A DNA stretch of 64,000 nucleotides from Rhizaria sp. SCN 62-66 (taxonomy: Eukaryota > Rhizaria, unplaced): NCBI GenBank assembly GCA_001724265.1, contig MEDY01000225.1:1-64000 (forward strand), given 5' to 3'. Below the pieces are notes generated by a model, which was not told the DNA's origin, searched no databases, and saw only the letters and a list, made by a program, of their open reading frames with translations. The position numbers and the translations under genes are program-made. This document shows positions 20,980-33,131 of this stretch, piece by piece. The stretch's first letter is position 1, and each line of letters begins with the position of its first letter.

Positions 20980-22740
20980 GTTGTTGTTGTTGTTGTTGTT
21001 GTTGGCGTCGGATGCGCGCGCGAGGGCGCGCGTGAGCAGAGCGCGCGCGCGTGCGCAGTGCGCGTCGAGGTGCGCCTCCACAGCGGCGGCGTCCGCGGCG
21101 CCAGTGAGCAGCGTGTCGTCGTGGTAGTACAGGTAGCACACGTCGGCGACGCTGTGTGGGGGCAGCAAGACCGAAAAAGTCGTCGCCACCTGCGAGCACA
21201 CCACCGAGACTTCCACGCCGCCGGGAGGGCTCTCGTTGTTGACGTTCACCGCCGAGTTCGCGTCAGCGTCCTGGGCCTGGCTGCAGTAGACGGTGACGAG
21301 CGAGGAGACGTCCGTGACGCCGGCGAGGCCCGCCTTGTCGTCGCTGCCCACGGTTACGCTCACAGTCATTTTGGTGTTCGCGTCGGCACTCGCAGCACCG
21401 GTGCCCATCTCGTCCCCGGGCCCCTGCGCCTGCCCGGCGGCGGCGGCGGCGGCCCTGCGCTCGGCGGCGGCATCCTCCGCGGCGGCGGCGGCCACGGCGG
21501 CGGCGCGCGTGGCAGTCCGCAGCGCGGGGTTGGCCGTGCTGAGCGCGGCGCGCAGGGGCCGGAAGTCCTGGTCGAGTGCGACGAGCGGGCGGCGCACGGC
21601 CACGGCGACGCAGCGCGGGCGCGCGAAGGGGTTGAACACCGACAACAGGTGCGAGTCCGGGTCGACAGACACGTCTGGCGGCACCGGGGACCCGTCCGCG
21701 CAGCACGCCTCATCGCCGCCGCCGGCGGCAACGCGGGAGCCCGGCGGGAGCGCCTCCAGCGCCACGAGCCACGACGGCAGCAGTGGGGGCTGCGTCTTGA
21801 GCATGGAGCCAGTGTCCGTCGCAATGACCGCAGTGCTGCTGCAACTCACTGTCTCTGCAGCGCTGTTGGCCGCAGCCGCCGCAGGCGCGGGCTTGACGAC
21901 CTTGGCGGGGGCCGCAGCGGACTTAGCGCCGCGGCGCGTGGCGGCGGCCTTGCCCTTGGGCTTGGCGCCGCCCGCCTTGCCGCCCTTCTTCGCCGCGTGC
22001 GCAGCCGCCTTGGGCAGAGCAGGCGCGAAGACCACGTGCACGCCCGGCAGCGCGCTGGGCATCACGCCACCGGGCAGGGCGCCGCTCTTGCTCTTCACTG
22101 AAGATGACGCGGCGGCAGAGGCGTGAGAGAGCGCGGCGGCGGGGGCGCGGAGGACAAGGCCCGGGGCTGCGGGGGCAGGCACTGCGGCGGCGGCGGCGGC
22201 GGCGGCGGCGGTAACCGCGCGGGAAGGAGGCTTGGCAGGCGTAATGCCGGCCACGCCCTTCTTCGCAAACGTAAACAGCGGCGCGTCGTCGTCGTCGTCA
22301 TCATCGTCGTCATACGCGGCCTGAGGCTGGGGCTGTGTGGAGGCCTGGGTGGGCGAGAGCGGGGATAGCGCGAACGAACTGCCGGGCATGTAGAAAGGGC
22401 CAATCGGGGCCGACGCGGCGGCGACAGCGCGCGCAGCGGCGGTGCTCGCGCTTGGCACAGGCGCGGGCACGGCTGCAGATGCTGTGGCAGAGACAGGGGC
22501 TGTGGGCGAAACACTGTCCGATACAGGAATTGCGGGAAAGGCGATGGCTGCGACAGCTGCGGACGACGCGGGGTCTGCGTTACCGTGTGTGGAAGGCGGG
22601 GGTCCGCCAAAATTAAAGGAAAATGGCGACGGGGCGGCACCACCAGCGCCAGCGCCTGCGGCGCCAGCCGGGACAGCAGCCGCGGAAGCGGGTGCGCGTT
22701 GGCGGCGCACAGCTGTGGGGTTGACTACACCACGACGCAT
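18509..22740 (-). CDS. Large protein with M23-type (lysostaphin/LytM-like) peptidase domain; frame broken in an (AAC)n repeat
   Basis: Two long frames abut inside a microsatellite: 22740 down to about 20980, then, one nucleotide out of register, to the TGA at 18509. Joined, they give about 1400 aa. The first part is low complexity (Ala/Pro, a poly-Asp run, Lys-rich AKKGGKAGGAKPKG) with a folded-looking segment VEVSVVCSQVATTFSVLLPP. The second part carries an M23 metallopeptidase pattern: ALTHHTPQTWWAADLRAPPG then TPVLAPARCTVTAV (His and Asp zinc ligands, GTPV turn), WVDFVHLSAAAVAVGDVLPA, and GLSGAAGFAPEPHLHVQAQ with the HxH zinc motif. In bacteria this fold cleaves peptidoglycan cross-bridges. 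No signal peptide or membrane segment is obvious. The domain call is by motif; whether the gene is intact depends on the repeat. Confidence 0.68.
20888..21004. repeat. (GTT)n/(AAC)n microsatellite with one 2-nt unit, coding poly-Asn
   Basis: 117 bp of GTT units on the + strand (AAC on the coding strand). One unit at 20978-20979 has only two bases. That single missing base shifts the reading frame of the M23-domain gene: codons read Asn upstream, but would read Thr after it unless the frame is corrected. Either a true frameshift allele or a read/assembly slip in a difficult repeat. Confidence 0.9.
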
Positions 22741-23148
22741 CTACAGAGCGACAGACAGTAGCAATCATAAAATCAATTTAGTAAAATATACACATCAACA
22801 TTAAAAATCACATCAAATGTGCTGCGTGTTATTCAGCGGTCAAAACACAGATATCTGGCATATGCAGTAATGGCTTTTGCGCATCTTGACTGGGCTGACC
22901 ATACATTGTTATCGAACTCCACAATTTGCGAGACAGCTCTTCGAGATCAAGTTGTACGGAGGAGCAAATATCGAAAAGCTGTATTAATACATCGCATTAT
23001 ACCAGGTTTCATACCGTTGTATCACCAAAACGTATCCCCCTTCCGGCCTGGCCTTTTTCTCTAATTCGCCCTGACAGCTTACAACTTGAACAGATGCCGC
23101 GGCGCACTCGGCGCACCGGCGGCGCATCAACAGCCACCGACGGCGCAC
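22741..23148. other. Intergenic spacer
   Basis: 408 bp upstream of the M23-domain gene and downstream of alpha-SNAP, both on the minus strand. AT-rich near the M23 start. Nothing recognised. Confidence 0.5.
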
Positions 23149-24306
23149 TCACGCGAGGTCGACGGTCTCGCTGGCGGTTTTCTCGACGCCGTCGGCGCCG
23201 ACCTTGACGGCGGGCCCGTCGCCGGCGACGACCTTCTTGACCTTGTAGAGCAGCGCCTGCGACCACGAGTCGAGGCGGTAGATGGAGTCGTACTTGTGGA
23301 GCGCGCCGACGAACTGCTGCTCGTCGCGCGCGTTGTAGGCCGCGATGAGGTCCAGCACCAGCTTGATCTCCTTCGAGTCGCGCATGCGCGGGTGGTTGTC
23401 CTGGTACTCCTCGGCCTTCTGCGCCGTCTTGTCCAGGTTATCCGCCTCGGCCTGAGCACAAGAGTCACACAAACAGATATGAAGGCGAAAAGTGGGTGTG
23501 ATGGATGCATGAAGAGATAAATGCAGGACATCGGATTCATTAAACCTATATCTATGCATCGCAATAGAATGAGCGCCATATGAAGCAATAAATGTTCTCA
23601 TATCGCAGATTATATGTCAAGGTCATAGATAGCATTTGACACGACGTACCTGGGCCTCGAGGGTCATCTGGCAGAGGAGCGCCTTGTAGAGGTTGTCGCG
23701 CACGGTGTATGCCACGGACGCGTTGTCGGTCTGCGCGTCGGCGACGGCCTCGTAAATGACGATGGCCTTGGCGTACTCGCCCTCGAGCGAGAGCATCTCG
23801 GCCGCCTTCAGCTGCATGCTCTGCGACGTCACCATCGAGTTGCTCGCGCGGTACGCGTCCGCCGCGGTCACGTACGCCGTGTACGCCGCGCGGCGGTCCA
23901 GATTTGCCTCGGCCTCCATGTCGCCGATCTCGGACCAGATCTTGGCGGCCGGCGCGAAGCGGTTGTCGTCCATGAGCATGCCCGCGACCTGGGTGAAGGC
24001 CGCGATGGCCTCGGCGGGGCGAGTCGCTTTGTACGCGCGGCCCACCTCGGTCAGCGCCGCGATGCCGTCCGTGCGGTTGTTCAGCTTCTTAAGGTGCAGG
24101 TCCGCGGCCTGCTGGTACGCCGCGCCGGCCTTGTCCCACGCCTGGGCGATCTTAAACTGCGCGCCGGCGGCAGAGTAGCACTCGGCCGCGTCCTCAGACT
24201 TGGACGAGTCGTTGAGACCGAACCAGCCGAACGAGGAAAGCTTCTTCTTGGCGAGCGCCAGCTGCTCGTCGCCCTTCTTCTCAGCCGCAACGCGGATAGC
24301 GGACAT
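23149..24306 (-). CDS. NAPA: Alpha-SNAP, NSF attachment protein
   Basis: Exons 23650-24306 and 23149-23451, 319 aa, TGA stop, donor GTACGT. Alpha-SNAP binds SNARE bundles and recruits the ATPase NSF to take them apart after membrane fusion. The whole length follows the family: FFSGLF-like SSFGWFGLNDSSKSEDAAE, helical repeats FKIAQAWDKAGAAYQQAADL and AAKIWSEIGDMEAE, KAIVIYEAVAD, DNLYKALLCQMTLEAQ, and the C-terminal KYDSIYRLDSWSQALLYKVK that contacts NSF. The family is normally about 295 aa; the extra residues are a C-terminal tail after VVAGDGPAVK that ends VDLA. The intron falls between Gln and AEADNLDKTA without breaking the homology. Confidence 0.96.
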
Positions 24307-25011
24307 TGACTGCTGTGGGACGACGCGGATGGCCCGAAGAACGCAGGGGGACGTCGGGAAGGCGTGATAAGATTGATGGATAGGGAATCAAACAGAAGAT
24401 GAGATATACACACACAAAGATGGCATTTGACGCAGCATGAAAATAGTATCCATAGATAGACTCACATATAAAATCCTTCACCCATTGGAGGGGCGTACTG
24501 GCCGACGGGGTTGTGGGGATTTACGTCCCTTCGCTCACGATTGACCATCTCCATCGCTTCGTCACACCATGAGGCTTCGCACGACTTAATTACGGCAGAT
24601 CCCGAAGTGCATAAGCACAAAATGACTTTGCATCAAAGGTGACCGCAATTACAAGTTAATGCAATAACATATGCAGCTATGATTGTCAGCGACTGCACAA
24701 TATAACTACGTTAATACTTCCAAATAAGCGTCTTCATGTCACTCAGCCACGAACTCGTTTTGGGCGTGCACAGTCAGCGAAAACAATAATGTTGCATTTT
24801 TATTGGATTCACAATTCACTGGTTGAATAAACTCAATCATGTTTGTTATATCTCTACTTAAACTAGTATATATCATTGGTTCTCAAGCGCTTCTGATTAT
24901 CAGCACGTAGATCCCGCAGCTAAAGCTAAGTCCACTTTGTTACGCCATAACCTTGACGAACCAAGGCCCCTCAGCGTCCCGTGTCCAGTCTGTGACCATC
25001 AACGATCAGGC
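24307..25011. other. Intergenic spacer, AT-rich
   Basis: 705 bp between the alpha-SNAP start and the stop of the giant gene. AT-rich from 24580 to 24900. No coding exon or RNA gene recognised. Confidence 0.5.
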
Positions 25012-28000
25012 TCAGATCAGCTCAAAGCCCTCGTCGCTGCCACTGCTAAGCATGGCGCGCACTCCCGGCGCCGCCCCGTCGCCATCCCCGGTCGGCGACC
25101 GGGACTGCGACAGCGCCAGCGACAGGTCAGGCACACTTCGCTCCTGACCTTGCTCAGGCTGTTGCGCCTGCGCCTGCTGCAAGTCTAGCTCGCGCGGCGG
25201 GCGCGAGTGCGACTGCGAGCGCACGTGCGCCTGCGTCGCCCCCTTGGCCTCGGCGTCGGCGCTGGTGCGAGCGGCGCCAGCGTCCGAGTCGGCGGCCGGC
25301 GGCTGCGACAGTGAGACTGACAGCGCGGGCGCTTGTCCGAGGCCCCTCTGTTGCTGCAGCGGCTGCTGCTGCGGAGCCCGCGACAGCGACTGCGCCTGCG
25401 AGAGCAGGGGCGACAGCGACTGCGAGAACGACAGCCCCGTCGCGTCGGACACGAGCTCGAACCCGAGACTGGGGCTTCCGCTCTGCTCAGCGGGAGCGGC
25501 AGCTGAACCGGCGCCAACGCCGGGCCTAGCACCGGCGGCTCGGGGGCTCATGCCAGAGCTGGAACCGGAGCTGATGCTAAAGCCAGAGCTCAGGCTAGCG
25601 CCAGTGCCAGAGCGAGAGTCGGAGCCAACGGGGAACGCAGGCACGGGACAAGGCGCCGCGGGACAAGGCGCCGCGTTGCCGGTGGCAGCCGCAGCGGCCG
25701 CCGCTTGCTGACGTCCCATCTGCACCTGCTTCTGTAACTGCGCCTTCGCCTGCGACTGCGCATGTGCGCCAAGCGACCGCGAGCCGAGCGGCTGGGAGGC
25801 GGGGCTTGATAGCGCGGCGTCGCTGCTCAGCGCAAAGACGTCGCTGCCGTTGGCCAGCGCGTCATCGCTGCCGCCGCTGGCCGCGGGGCCGTCGCTGCTC
25901 GCCGCAAGCACGCCGCTGAGCGTCGCGCTAATCACCGTGGCGCAGTCAGCGTCCCCGTCGGCGTCGCCGCCCTTATCGCTCTCCTTGTCGCCCGAGCCGG
26001 TGCGCCGCGCGGTCAGCGTCGGAACAGGCGCGGCCAGATCGGCGGCGCGGTCCCCTGCGCGGTCCGCGGGGGCGACGGGCGGCGTGACGCTGAGCGCGCC
26101 GTCGAACGGCGAGTCCAGGCCTGCCTCCACCGGCCCGAAGACGCCGGGGAACGCACCGGCGCCGTACGCACCGAGCGGGGGGCTGGCGTCGGACTCGGTC
26201 AGCGTGGCGCTCAGAGACACGGCGGCGGCGACGGCAGCGGAGGCTGCGCCGTCGGTCGTGGGGCTCAGGCCGGAGTCGGCGCGGTGCGAGTCGCTGAGCG
26301 AGGAGGCGAAGAGACTGGCGCCCACGCTCGTGGGTGACTGCGAGTGTCCGTGGGCGAGGCCGTGTCCGTGGCTCTGGCTGTGCACCGAGGGACTGGTCGC
26401 CGCCTGGCTGTGCGTCGACTGGCTGTGCGCTGAGTGACTATGCGCGAGAGGGTCGGAGGACAGGTCCGCCGTGCCCACGGTCGCAGCTGCGTTCATGTTC
26501 GCTATTGCAGCGGCAGGCGCCGTCACTGACGAACCCGCAGTCGCAGTCGCAGCGGGCTCCGTCGCTGCAGCAGATGCTGCAGCGGGTGCCGCAGCAGAAA
26601 CGAAGACAGGAGCGGTGATCGGCACGGGCGCGAGCGTCGCAGCACTGGTCGTTGCAGCAACATGCGCAGCGACAGCGACAGGGGGAGTGCCCGACGACGG
26701 CGAAGTGAGGCCGCGTTGTTGCGGCTGGGCCACACTTCCGCTGAAGTTGTAACCACCAGTGCCGTTGCTGATGCCGTTGCTGTTGTAGCCCGCGCCGAAG
26801 GGCGCCGCGTAGGCGCGCACGTCGCTGGCGTCGCTGAGCCCGCGGCGGCGTGTGGCCACCGGCGGCAGCGGGGGTGTCGCAGCCGCAGCGCCCAGCGCAG
26901 TCATCGCCGTGGCTGCGGCAGTGCTCGATGAGGCGAAGGACAGCGTCGTCGCTGCGGCGCCGGCAGCAGCGCCGCGCGAGCCCGATAGCGGCAGCGGTGG
27001 CGCGCCGCCGCGGGCGCCGCCGCCGCCGTGCTTGGAGGGCGAGCCGAGGGTGCCGGTGGCGGTGCCAGGCACACGCAGTGTGGGCAGCGGCGTTGACGGC
27101 GCGGGGATGCCGACGCTCGAGGGCACGCCGTCCAGCTCCAACTCCAGCTCGGCCTCGGAGGCGCTCCCGAGCACGCTCTCGGGCGCCACCGAGGCGGCGG
27201 CCGCGCGCAGGCCACCGGCGGGCGCAAAGGGAGCCTGCGAGAGGGCCGGCGACAGCGGCTGCACCGGGCCCGGCGACGGCGACGACGCGAGCGCCAGCGC
27301 CAGCGGCTCAGCGGCCAGCGCGGCAAGATGCGCCTGCGGCTGCTGACTCGACTTCAGCGCGGGCGCGGGCAGCAGCGGCGCCGGAGCGGCGGCGGGTCCG
27401 TGTCCGGGTCCCTGCGCGCTGGCAGGGCCGAACCAGTAGGGCGAGGGCTGGCCCGCGGCGTTGATGGGCGGCGAGTCGTCGGCGCTGTTGTCGTCGTCAA
27501 GTCCGCTGCCGTGACCGCGCCCGTGACCGTGGGCAGCGCGACTGCCGGGGCTGCGGATGTGCGCGGACGGGACTTGCGCGCGCGCGCGTTGCGGGCGCGG
27601 GACGCCTGCTGCGGCCGCGGCCGCAGCAGCCTTGGCGGCGCCCGCGCTCGGCCGGCCCGCGCCGCCCGCGAGCAGGTGCATCTGCGTCTGCGAGTGTGAG
27701 TGCGTCAGCGCCTGCGCGCCGCTGTGCGGCACGGGGTCCAGCGCGGGCGTGCCGCTGCCACCGCCGCGCCCGCCGCGCGCAAGGCTCAGCCCCACGCCCA
27801 GCCGCGCCGCGCCGCTGCCGCCGTGGTCGTGGCCGTGGCAGTGGGGCGCAAGCGGCGCGCCGTGGCCGGTGGTGACCGTGGGCGCCGCCGCGGGGGCCGC
27901 GAAGAGCAGCCCCGCGTCGTCGTCGTCGCCGTGGCTGTGCTCGTGGGCGTAGTCGCCGTCGCCGTGCTCGTCGCCGTGGTATCCGTAGTCGAGGCTGTCG

Positions 28001-31000
28001 TCAAGCGCATTCCCGTGCTCCGCCCCGCCGCGCTGACCGGCGTTGGCCGAAGACATCGTGGGCGCATGTCCGTGTGCGTGCGCGGCGCCGATGACGCTGC
28101 TCGCAACCGCGGCGCCGAGTCCGTGGCCGCCGGCGTGCGCGTAGTCGAAGTCCGAATGGCTGTCCAAGTCGCCCACGGCGCTGCGCCAGTCGAGCTCGAA
28201 CGCGCTGTCGGCGCCGCGCACGTGTGCCATGTCCTCTTCTTCTTCCTCCTCCGCGTCCGCACCGGCGCCAGTGCCGCGCGCGCGGCCGCTGGCGAGGCCG
28301 CCGGCATGGCCGCCGTGGACGACGCTGTGCGCGTGCGCTGCTGGGGGCGCGCGTCCAAAGCCGAAACCGTGGCCGTGCGCGGCGACGGGCACGATGATCG
28401 GGGCGGCGTTCGCCGGCACGACAATAGCGGCGACGCCGGTGTCCGCATTATTCGCGCTGCTGCTAGTAATGTTGTTGTTCGCGTTGTAGTAGTCGGCGAT
28501 GTCGCTGTGCGCGTACTGATACACCCCGTTGTACTGCTGCTGCAGCGGCACTGACTGCTGCTTAGGCAGCGACTGCTGCTGCGTCAGCGTGAGCGAGGCC
28601 GCCGACCGCAGCAAGTCCATCGCGGGCGGCGCCAGCGCGAGCGGCAGCGCGGACTCTGCTCTCGCGTCGGCGTCGGCGTCGGCGTCAGCGGCACCGTTGC
28701 TGGGGCCGAATAGGGGCGTCACGAACGGCAGGCTTGCAACATCGGCCTCGGCACTGTGCTGGCGCTGACGCTGTTCCTGGGCAATTGCAGTCGCAGCGGT
28801 GCGGCGCGGAGGCTGCGACTTCGCATGTGCCTGCACGAACGCGGGAGCAAGCGAGGACGACTCAGCGACGCTGAGGGCGAGGCCACCGGGCACAAATCGA
28901 GCAGGTGCATGGTGCGCAGCAGAAACAGCGTTGGCAGCTGCCGCGGAAGCAAGCACGGGGCCAGCCAGCGTCACGACTGGCGTCATCGCCGCGCCCACAA
29001 TCACTACATTCCCAGACACACTGGCGCTGCTACTGCTGCTGGTGTGGGTAGGCAGCGCGTCTGTGCTAGCCTCGGTCGCTGTCGCTAGAGGGGCAGGCTT
29101 GGCGACAGAAAGTGAGAGCTCGTTCACATGAGGACTGCCATCGTTGCTGCTGCTAACAGCTTTGCTGCCATCGTCCGCGTTTACGATAACAGAGCCCACG
29201 GCTGCGCCTTCCACCGCGATTAACTACACTTGATGACGCTACAACTGCTGCTGCTTCTGCTGTTGCTGTTGCGGCGGCTGTTGCTGCGGAGCGGGGCGCA
29301 CCGAGCCCGCGGACATGACTGAGAGCGCGAGTCCGCCGGGCGCACCGAAGGCACGCGGCTGGCGCTGCTGCTGCTGCTGCTGCTGTTTCGCCTGCGTCTG
29401 CGTCTTCGCCGCCGCACCCGACGCCGCAGCGAGCGCCGTGGGTGAGGCGGCTGTGACCGCAGCGGCGATCGCAGCCGCCACAGTCATGTCTTCGGAGGCG
29501 TCTGGCGAGGCGGGCCGCGACATGTCGACGCGCACGCCCACGGCGCACTCGAGCGCGTGGCCGCACGCGCACTCGCACTGCGCAGCGCTGCCCGCCGTGG
29601 TCGCGTGCGAAGCGGACGCAGCCGCGCAGCAGCAGCCGGGGACCGCCGCGAGCGGCGCGGCGGGAGCAGGGTCCACACCAGTCGCGGCCGCGACGACGGA
29701 GGCCGCGATGGGCGAAAAGGGCAGCGCAGCCGCCGCAGTCGCGTTTGCAGGCGCAGGCGCGGTCACGCCGGCGTTGGCGTTGTGCGCGGCGGCGAACGGG
29801 GCAGCGCTGCTGGCGCGAGCGAGCGAGGTCCCGACGCCAGAGTTGGCGCCGCAAGCGCCGACACCATTCTCAGCCGCCGCAGTGACCGCAGCAGCCGCGT
29901 CACAGTTAGTTGCGGCGCCATTGCCCGTACCGGCGACCGGCGCGCGCGACTGCTCTGCAGCGTTGTGCGCGGACACGGCGAGACCCGCGTGCGCAGCGGT
30001 GGCGGCGGACATGGTCAGCGACGTCGTGAGCGTAACGGTGCGCCGCGGGGCCGTCTTGAAGGCGCCCGCGCCGCCCGAGGCCACGATCGCGGCGGCCGCG
30101 GCGGGATCCACGCGAGGACCGCAGCCCGCAGCCGCCGCAGCGACGGGGGCGCCGCTGTCGCCCATGCTATCGCTGTCGCCGTCGCCGAGACTGTTGTTGT
30201 TGCTCCGGCCGGCGCCCGCGCCCTGTCCGTTGCCGTTGCCGTTGTCGTGGGTGAGGCCGTACAGGAAGCCGGGGCTGGGGGCCGCGGAGGGACCGAGGCT
30301 TGCGCGCGAGGTCCGGTGGCGGCGCACGCCTGAGGCCAAGCCAGCCCCGCTCCCGCTACCATTTGCGGGCTCGGCGCCAAAGCCAATGGCAGATCCAGCA
30401 GTGGCAGCGGCGGCAGCGGTCGGCGCGGGCGTCTGCGCCGTGGCAGGGGCGATGCCGAGGACCCGCCCGTGACCGTGGGCGCGGCCGTTGGCGTGGTTGA
30501 GGCCGTGGCCGGCGGAGACGATGGGCAGCACAACAGTGCTGCTGACGCCGCTGACGCCACTGTAGTGGCTCGCGGCGGGGCTGTAGTACGACCCGTCTTC
30601 CTGCTCGCCGTCGTGCTCACGGTCAGCCTCGCGACCGAGCTCTTGCTGGTCCTGCGCGGGCACATTCGCAGACGTAACATTCCCGGCGTTCTCGACACGG
30701 GCGTCGCCGGCGACACCAACTCTGAGCCCAAGGCCGAGTCCGGTGTCGTGAGCGTTGTATGCAATGTTGTTGTTGTTCGCCGTTGGCGGGAGCACGCAGA
30801 TCGTGGAGGCCGTCTCGCCCTCGCTGTCAGCCCACCGCGCCGCGCCCTCCAGTTCGGACGCCGTGATCGACTCGCAGTAGCCACGCGCGCGCACTGCACC
30901 CGCGTCCAGGTTGGACCCAACTTGGGCGCCGACGGTCGCGCTCGCGTCGGGCATAGCTGCGTTGCCGTTGCTGCTATCGTTGTCCGAGAAGATGCGCGCA

Positions 31001-33131
31001 ATGTTCGCGTAGGCGGCTTCATCATCGTCGTCGACATCGACGTCAAACGCAATTCGGCCACCATTGCCGTTTCTAACAGTTGCAGTATTCGGGCGACCGT
31101 TTCCGTTCGCGTTGGCCTGCCTCTTTGCACTAGTATTATTGCCGGCAGTGTGGGCAGTCGCGAGGTGCGCGAACGGGTTTTGCGCGTCACCATCGAGACT
31201 GCGCCGGGGCCCATGCACCCCGTGTCCGTGACCGTGGGCGTGGGCGTGACTGTGCGCACTGGCTGTACCGGCGATACCCGTGCCACCGTGGTCGCGGTCA
31301 ATGCGCTGCTCACGGTCACGTTCGTGGTAGCGGGCGCCATCGGCAGACTCGCCGTCGCCGTGCTGCTGCTGCTGCTGGGTGTCGTGGTAGTGCTACTCGT
31401 GCATGATGACGCTGTGCGCCTGGCTGTGGCCGAACTCGCTGCCGCTCTCGCCGACGCCGTCACAGTAGCCGTCGCTGTCGCCGCCGTGCCCGAAGTCGCC
31501 GTCGCCGTCGCCCGCAAGGAACTCGCTCGGCACGTCCGTCAGCGAGCAGCCGGGCCCGCCGTCGCCGAGGCCGAGGCCCAGTGCAGCGGCGCCGCCGTGG
31601 CCCGCGGCCGCTGGGTCGCGGCCTACGAGGACGAGACTCCCTCTCCCGCCGCCGCCGCCGTTGCTGTTGCTGCACGCGCTGGCGTTGACGCCCGTGCTGC
31701 GCTGCAACGACCGCAACTGCAACGTGTTGGCGTCTTCGCCACCGCCATAGCCCAGCAGCGCGTGGACGCTGCCGGCGCGGGGGACCGCGCCCCCACCGCC
31801 GCTGCCGCCGCTGCCGCTGCTCACGGTCGTCGTGGCCGCGGCGGCTGCGGAGGCCGCCGGGGGCACCTGCGGTCCAAGGCCCGCGTACTGGCTGGGGCTG
31901 CCCGTGTAGGTGGCCGCGCCGACGCCGGCCGAGGCGGGCCGCGCCGGGTACGCTGCAGACTGCGACTGCGGGCTCAGCGACTGCGGCCCCTGCGGGTGAG
32001 TCTGTTGCTGACTCTGCAGCTGCTGCAGCTGGCGCTGGCGCTGGTAGCTCTGCGCGGCGCGGCGCGCGTCGGCGTAGTAGTCGTCGCTGCTGCTCCCGCT
32101 GCCGTCGGCGTCGTTGCCGTCGGCGTTGCCGCTGTTATTGAGGCTGCCATTGCCGGCGGCCGCGGCGTGCTGCCGCGCCTGGCCGTAAGAGGCCAGCGCC
32201 GAGAGCCGGTTGGACATCTTCTGCAGCAGGTCCTGAATGTGCGCGTCATACCCGCTCTCCACCGCCGCGGCGTCGCTGTTGCTGTTGTTGCCGTTGCCGT
32301 TCGCTTGCGCGCTGTCGTCGGCGTCGCTGTAGGCGTTCGCGAGGGGGTTCACGGTCGTGCTGCTGGCGCGGGCGCGGGCGCGCGTGTTGCGCGAAGCCCG
32401 GCCGGCACCGCTGTTGGTGCTGTTGGCCCCGTTCAGACTGCCCGTGCAGTCGTTGGCGCTCGCGGTCGGCGGGAGGCCGAGCAAAGAAGACGAAGGAGCG
32501 AACGCGCCAGTTGTCGCAGCCGCCGCGCCAGCGGCAGCAGCTGGGCCCGTGCCGCCCAGCTGAAGACTCAGACCAAGCGTGGCGGCCTTGCGGCGGTCCG
32601 CCTCGTTGTCCTCGCAGTCGTCCTCGTCCTCGTCGTCGCCGCCGCGGCCGTGCAGGTAGTGGCTCTCGCTGTGAGTTTGGCTGCCGGCGCCGCCGTGGCC
32701 GTGGCCGGAGCCGTGGAGGCCGTGGCGCGGCGCAGCGCGCTCGTCCTCGTCCAGTGACAAGCCGCCATCGTCGTCGGTAAGCAGTGCTGTGCTCGGGCAG
32801 AGGGTCGAAACGGGCGGAGACCGTTGACAGTGCGGGTGATGAGAGAAGGGTCAAGGCAGGCAGTAAAGGAGAAGAATGCGAGTTGTAAAGGCAAATTAGG
32901 GGATAGGAGAGCATCGACAGACAAATAGATACAATATGTACGCGTGCTCACGGTACTGCTATTGCGATTCCATGAACGATATTTGTGTTGATATCTCGCA
33001 TCAAATGTGCTTGTGTGCGTAGACGTACGGTCGATTGAATCGTCCTCATCGGTGCGCGCGACTCCGCGACGGCGATGAGCCAGCGGACAGCACCAACGTG
33101 CGCACCAGCAACGCGCAAGCCAACCGCTCAT
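25012..33131 (-). CDS. Giant His/Gly/Ala/Ser-rich low-complexity protein with three in-frame UAG codons
   Basis: Exon 1 (33029-33131, starting MSGWLARCWCARWCC) and exon 2 (25012-32786) make 2626 codons ending in TGA; donor GTACGT. The frame is free of TAA and TGA but holds TAG at 31393-31395, 29239-29241 and 29224-29226 (codons about 499, 1217 and 1222). Under the standard code it would fall into separate ORFs of 455, 659 and 1400 residues, each starting directly after the last. Composition is continuous across each TAG: HG/HS repeats, Ala runs, Gln runs and Asp clusters. Sequences such as SHAHAHGHGHG and DYAHEHSHGDDDDAG recur and could bind metal, which is speculation. No conserved domain is recognised. 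The assignment of exon 1 rests on phase and donor only. Confidence 0.7.
29224..29241 (-). other. Two in-frame TAG codons five codons apart (giant gene)
   Basis: The minus-strand reading is QQQL-UAG-RHQV-UAG-LIAVEG. Two TAG codons within 18 bp followed by 1400 open codons are hard to explain by mutation of a pseudogene or by isolated readthrough. Confidence 0.85.
31393..31395 (-). other. In-frame TAG codon (giant gene, first of three)
   Basis: Read as VIMHE-UAG-HYHDT on the minus strand; the same His-rich, Gln-rich composition continues immediately after. No splice signal of the local GTACG type surrounds it that would remove the codon. Confidence 0.85.

Noticed and set aside
19667-21127. 486-codon open frame on the + strand opposite the M23-domain gene
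   Set aside because: Shadow of the real minus-strand frame; translation is Arg/Gly-rich with a long Val run coming from the microsatellite.
29224-31395. In-frame TAG codons as signs of pseudogenes
   Set aside because: Pseudogenes would collect TAA and TGA as well as frameshifts. Here only TAG occurs, and BBS4, a conserved single-copy type gene, shows the same.
30469-32757. 762-codon open frame on the + strand opposite the giant gene
   Set aside because: Antisense shadow: GC-rich low-complexity DNA lacks stops in several frames. The minus-strand reading continues across both ends of this frame and has the repeats expected of the protein.
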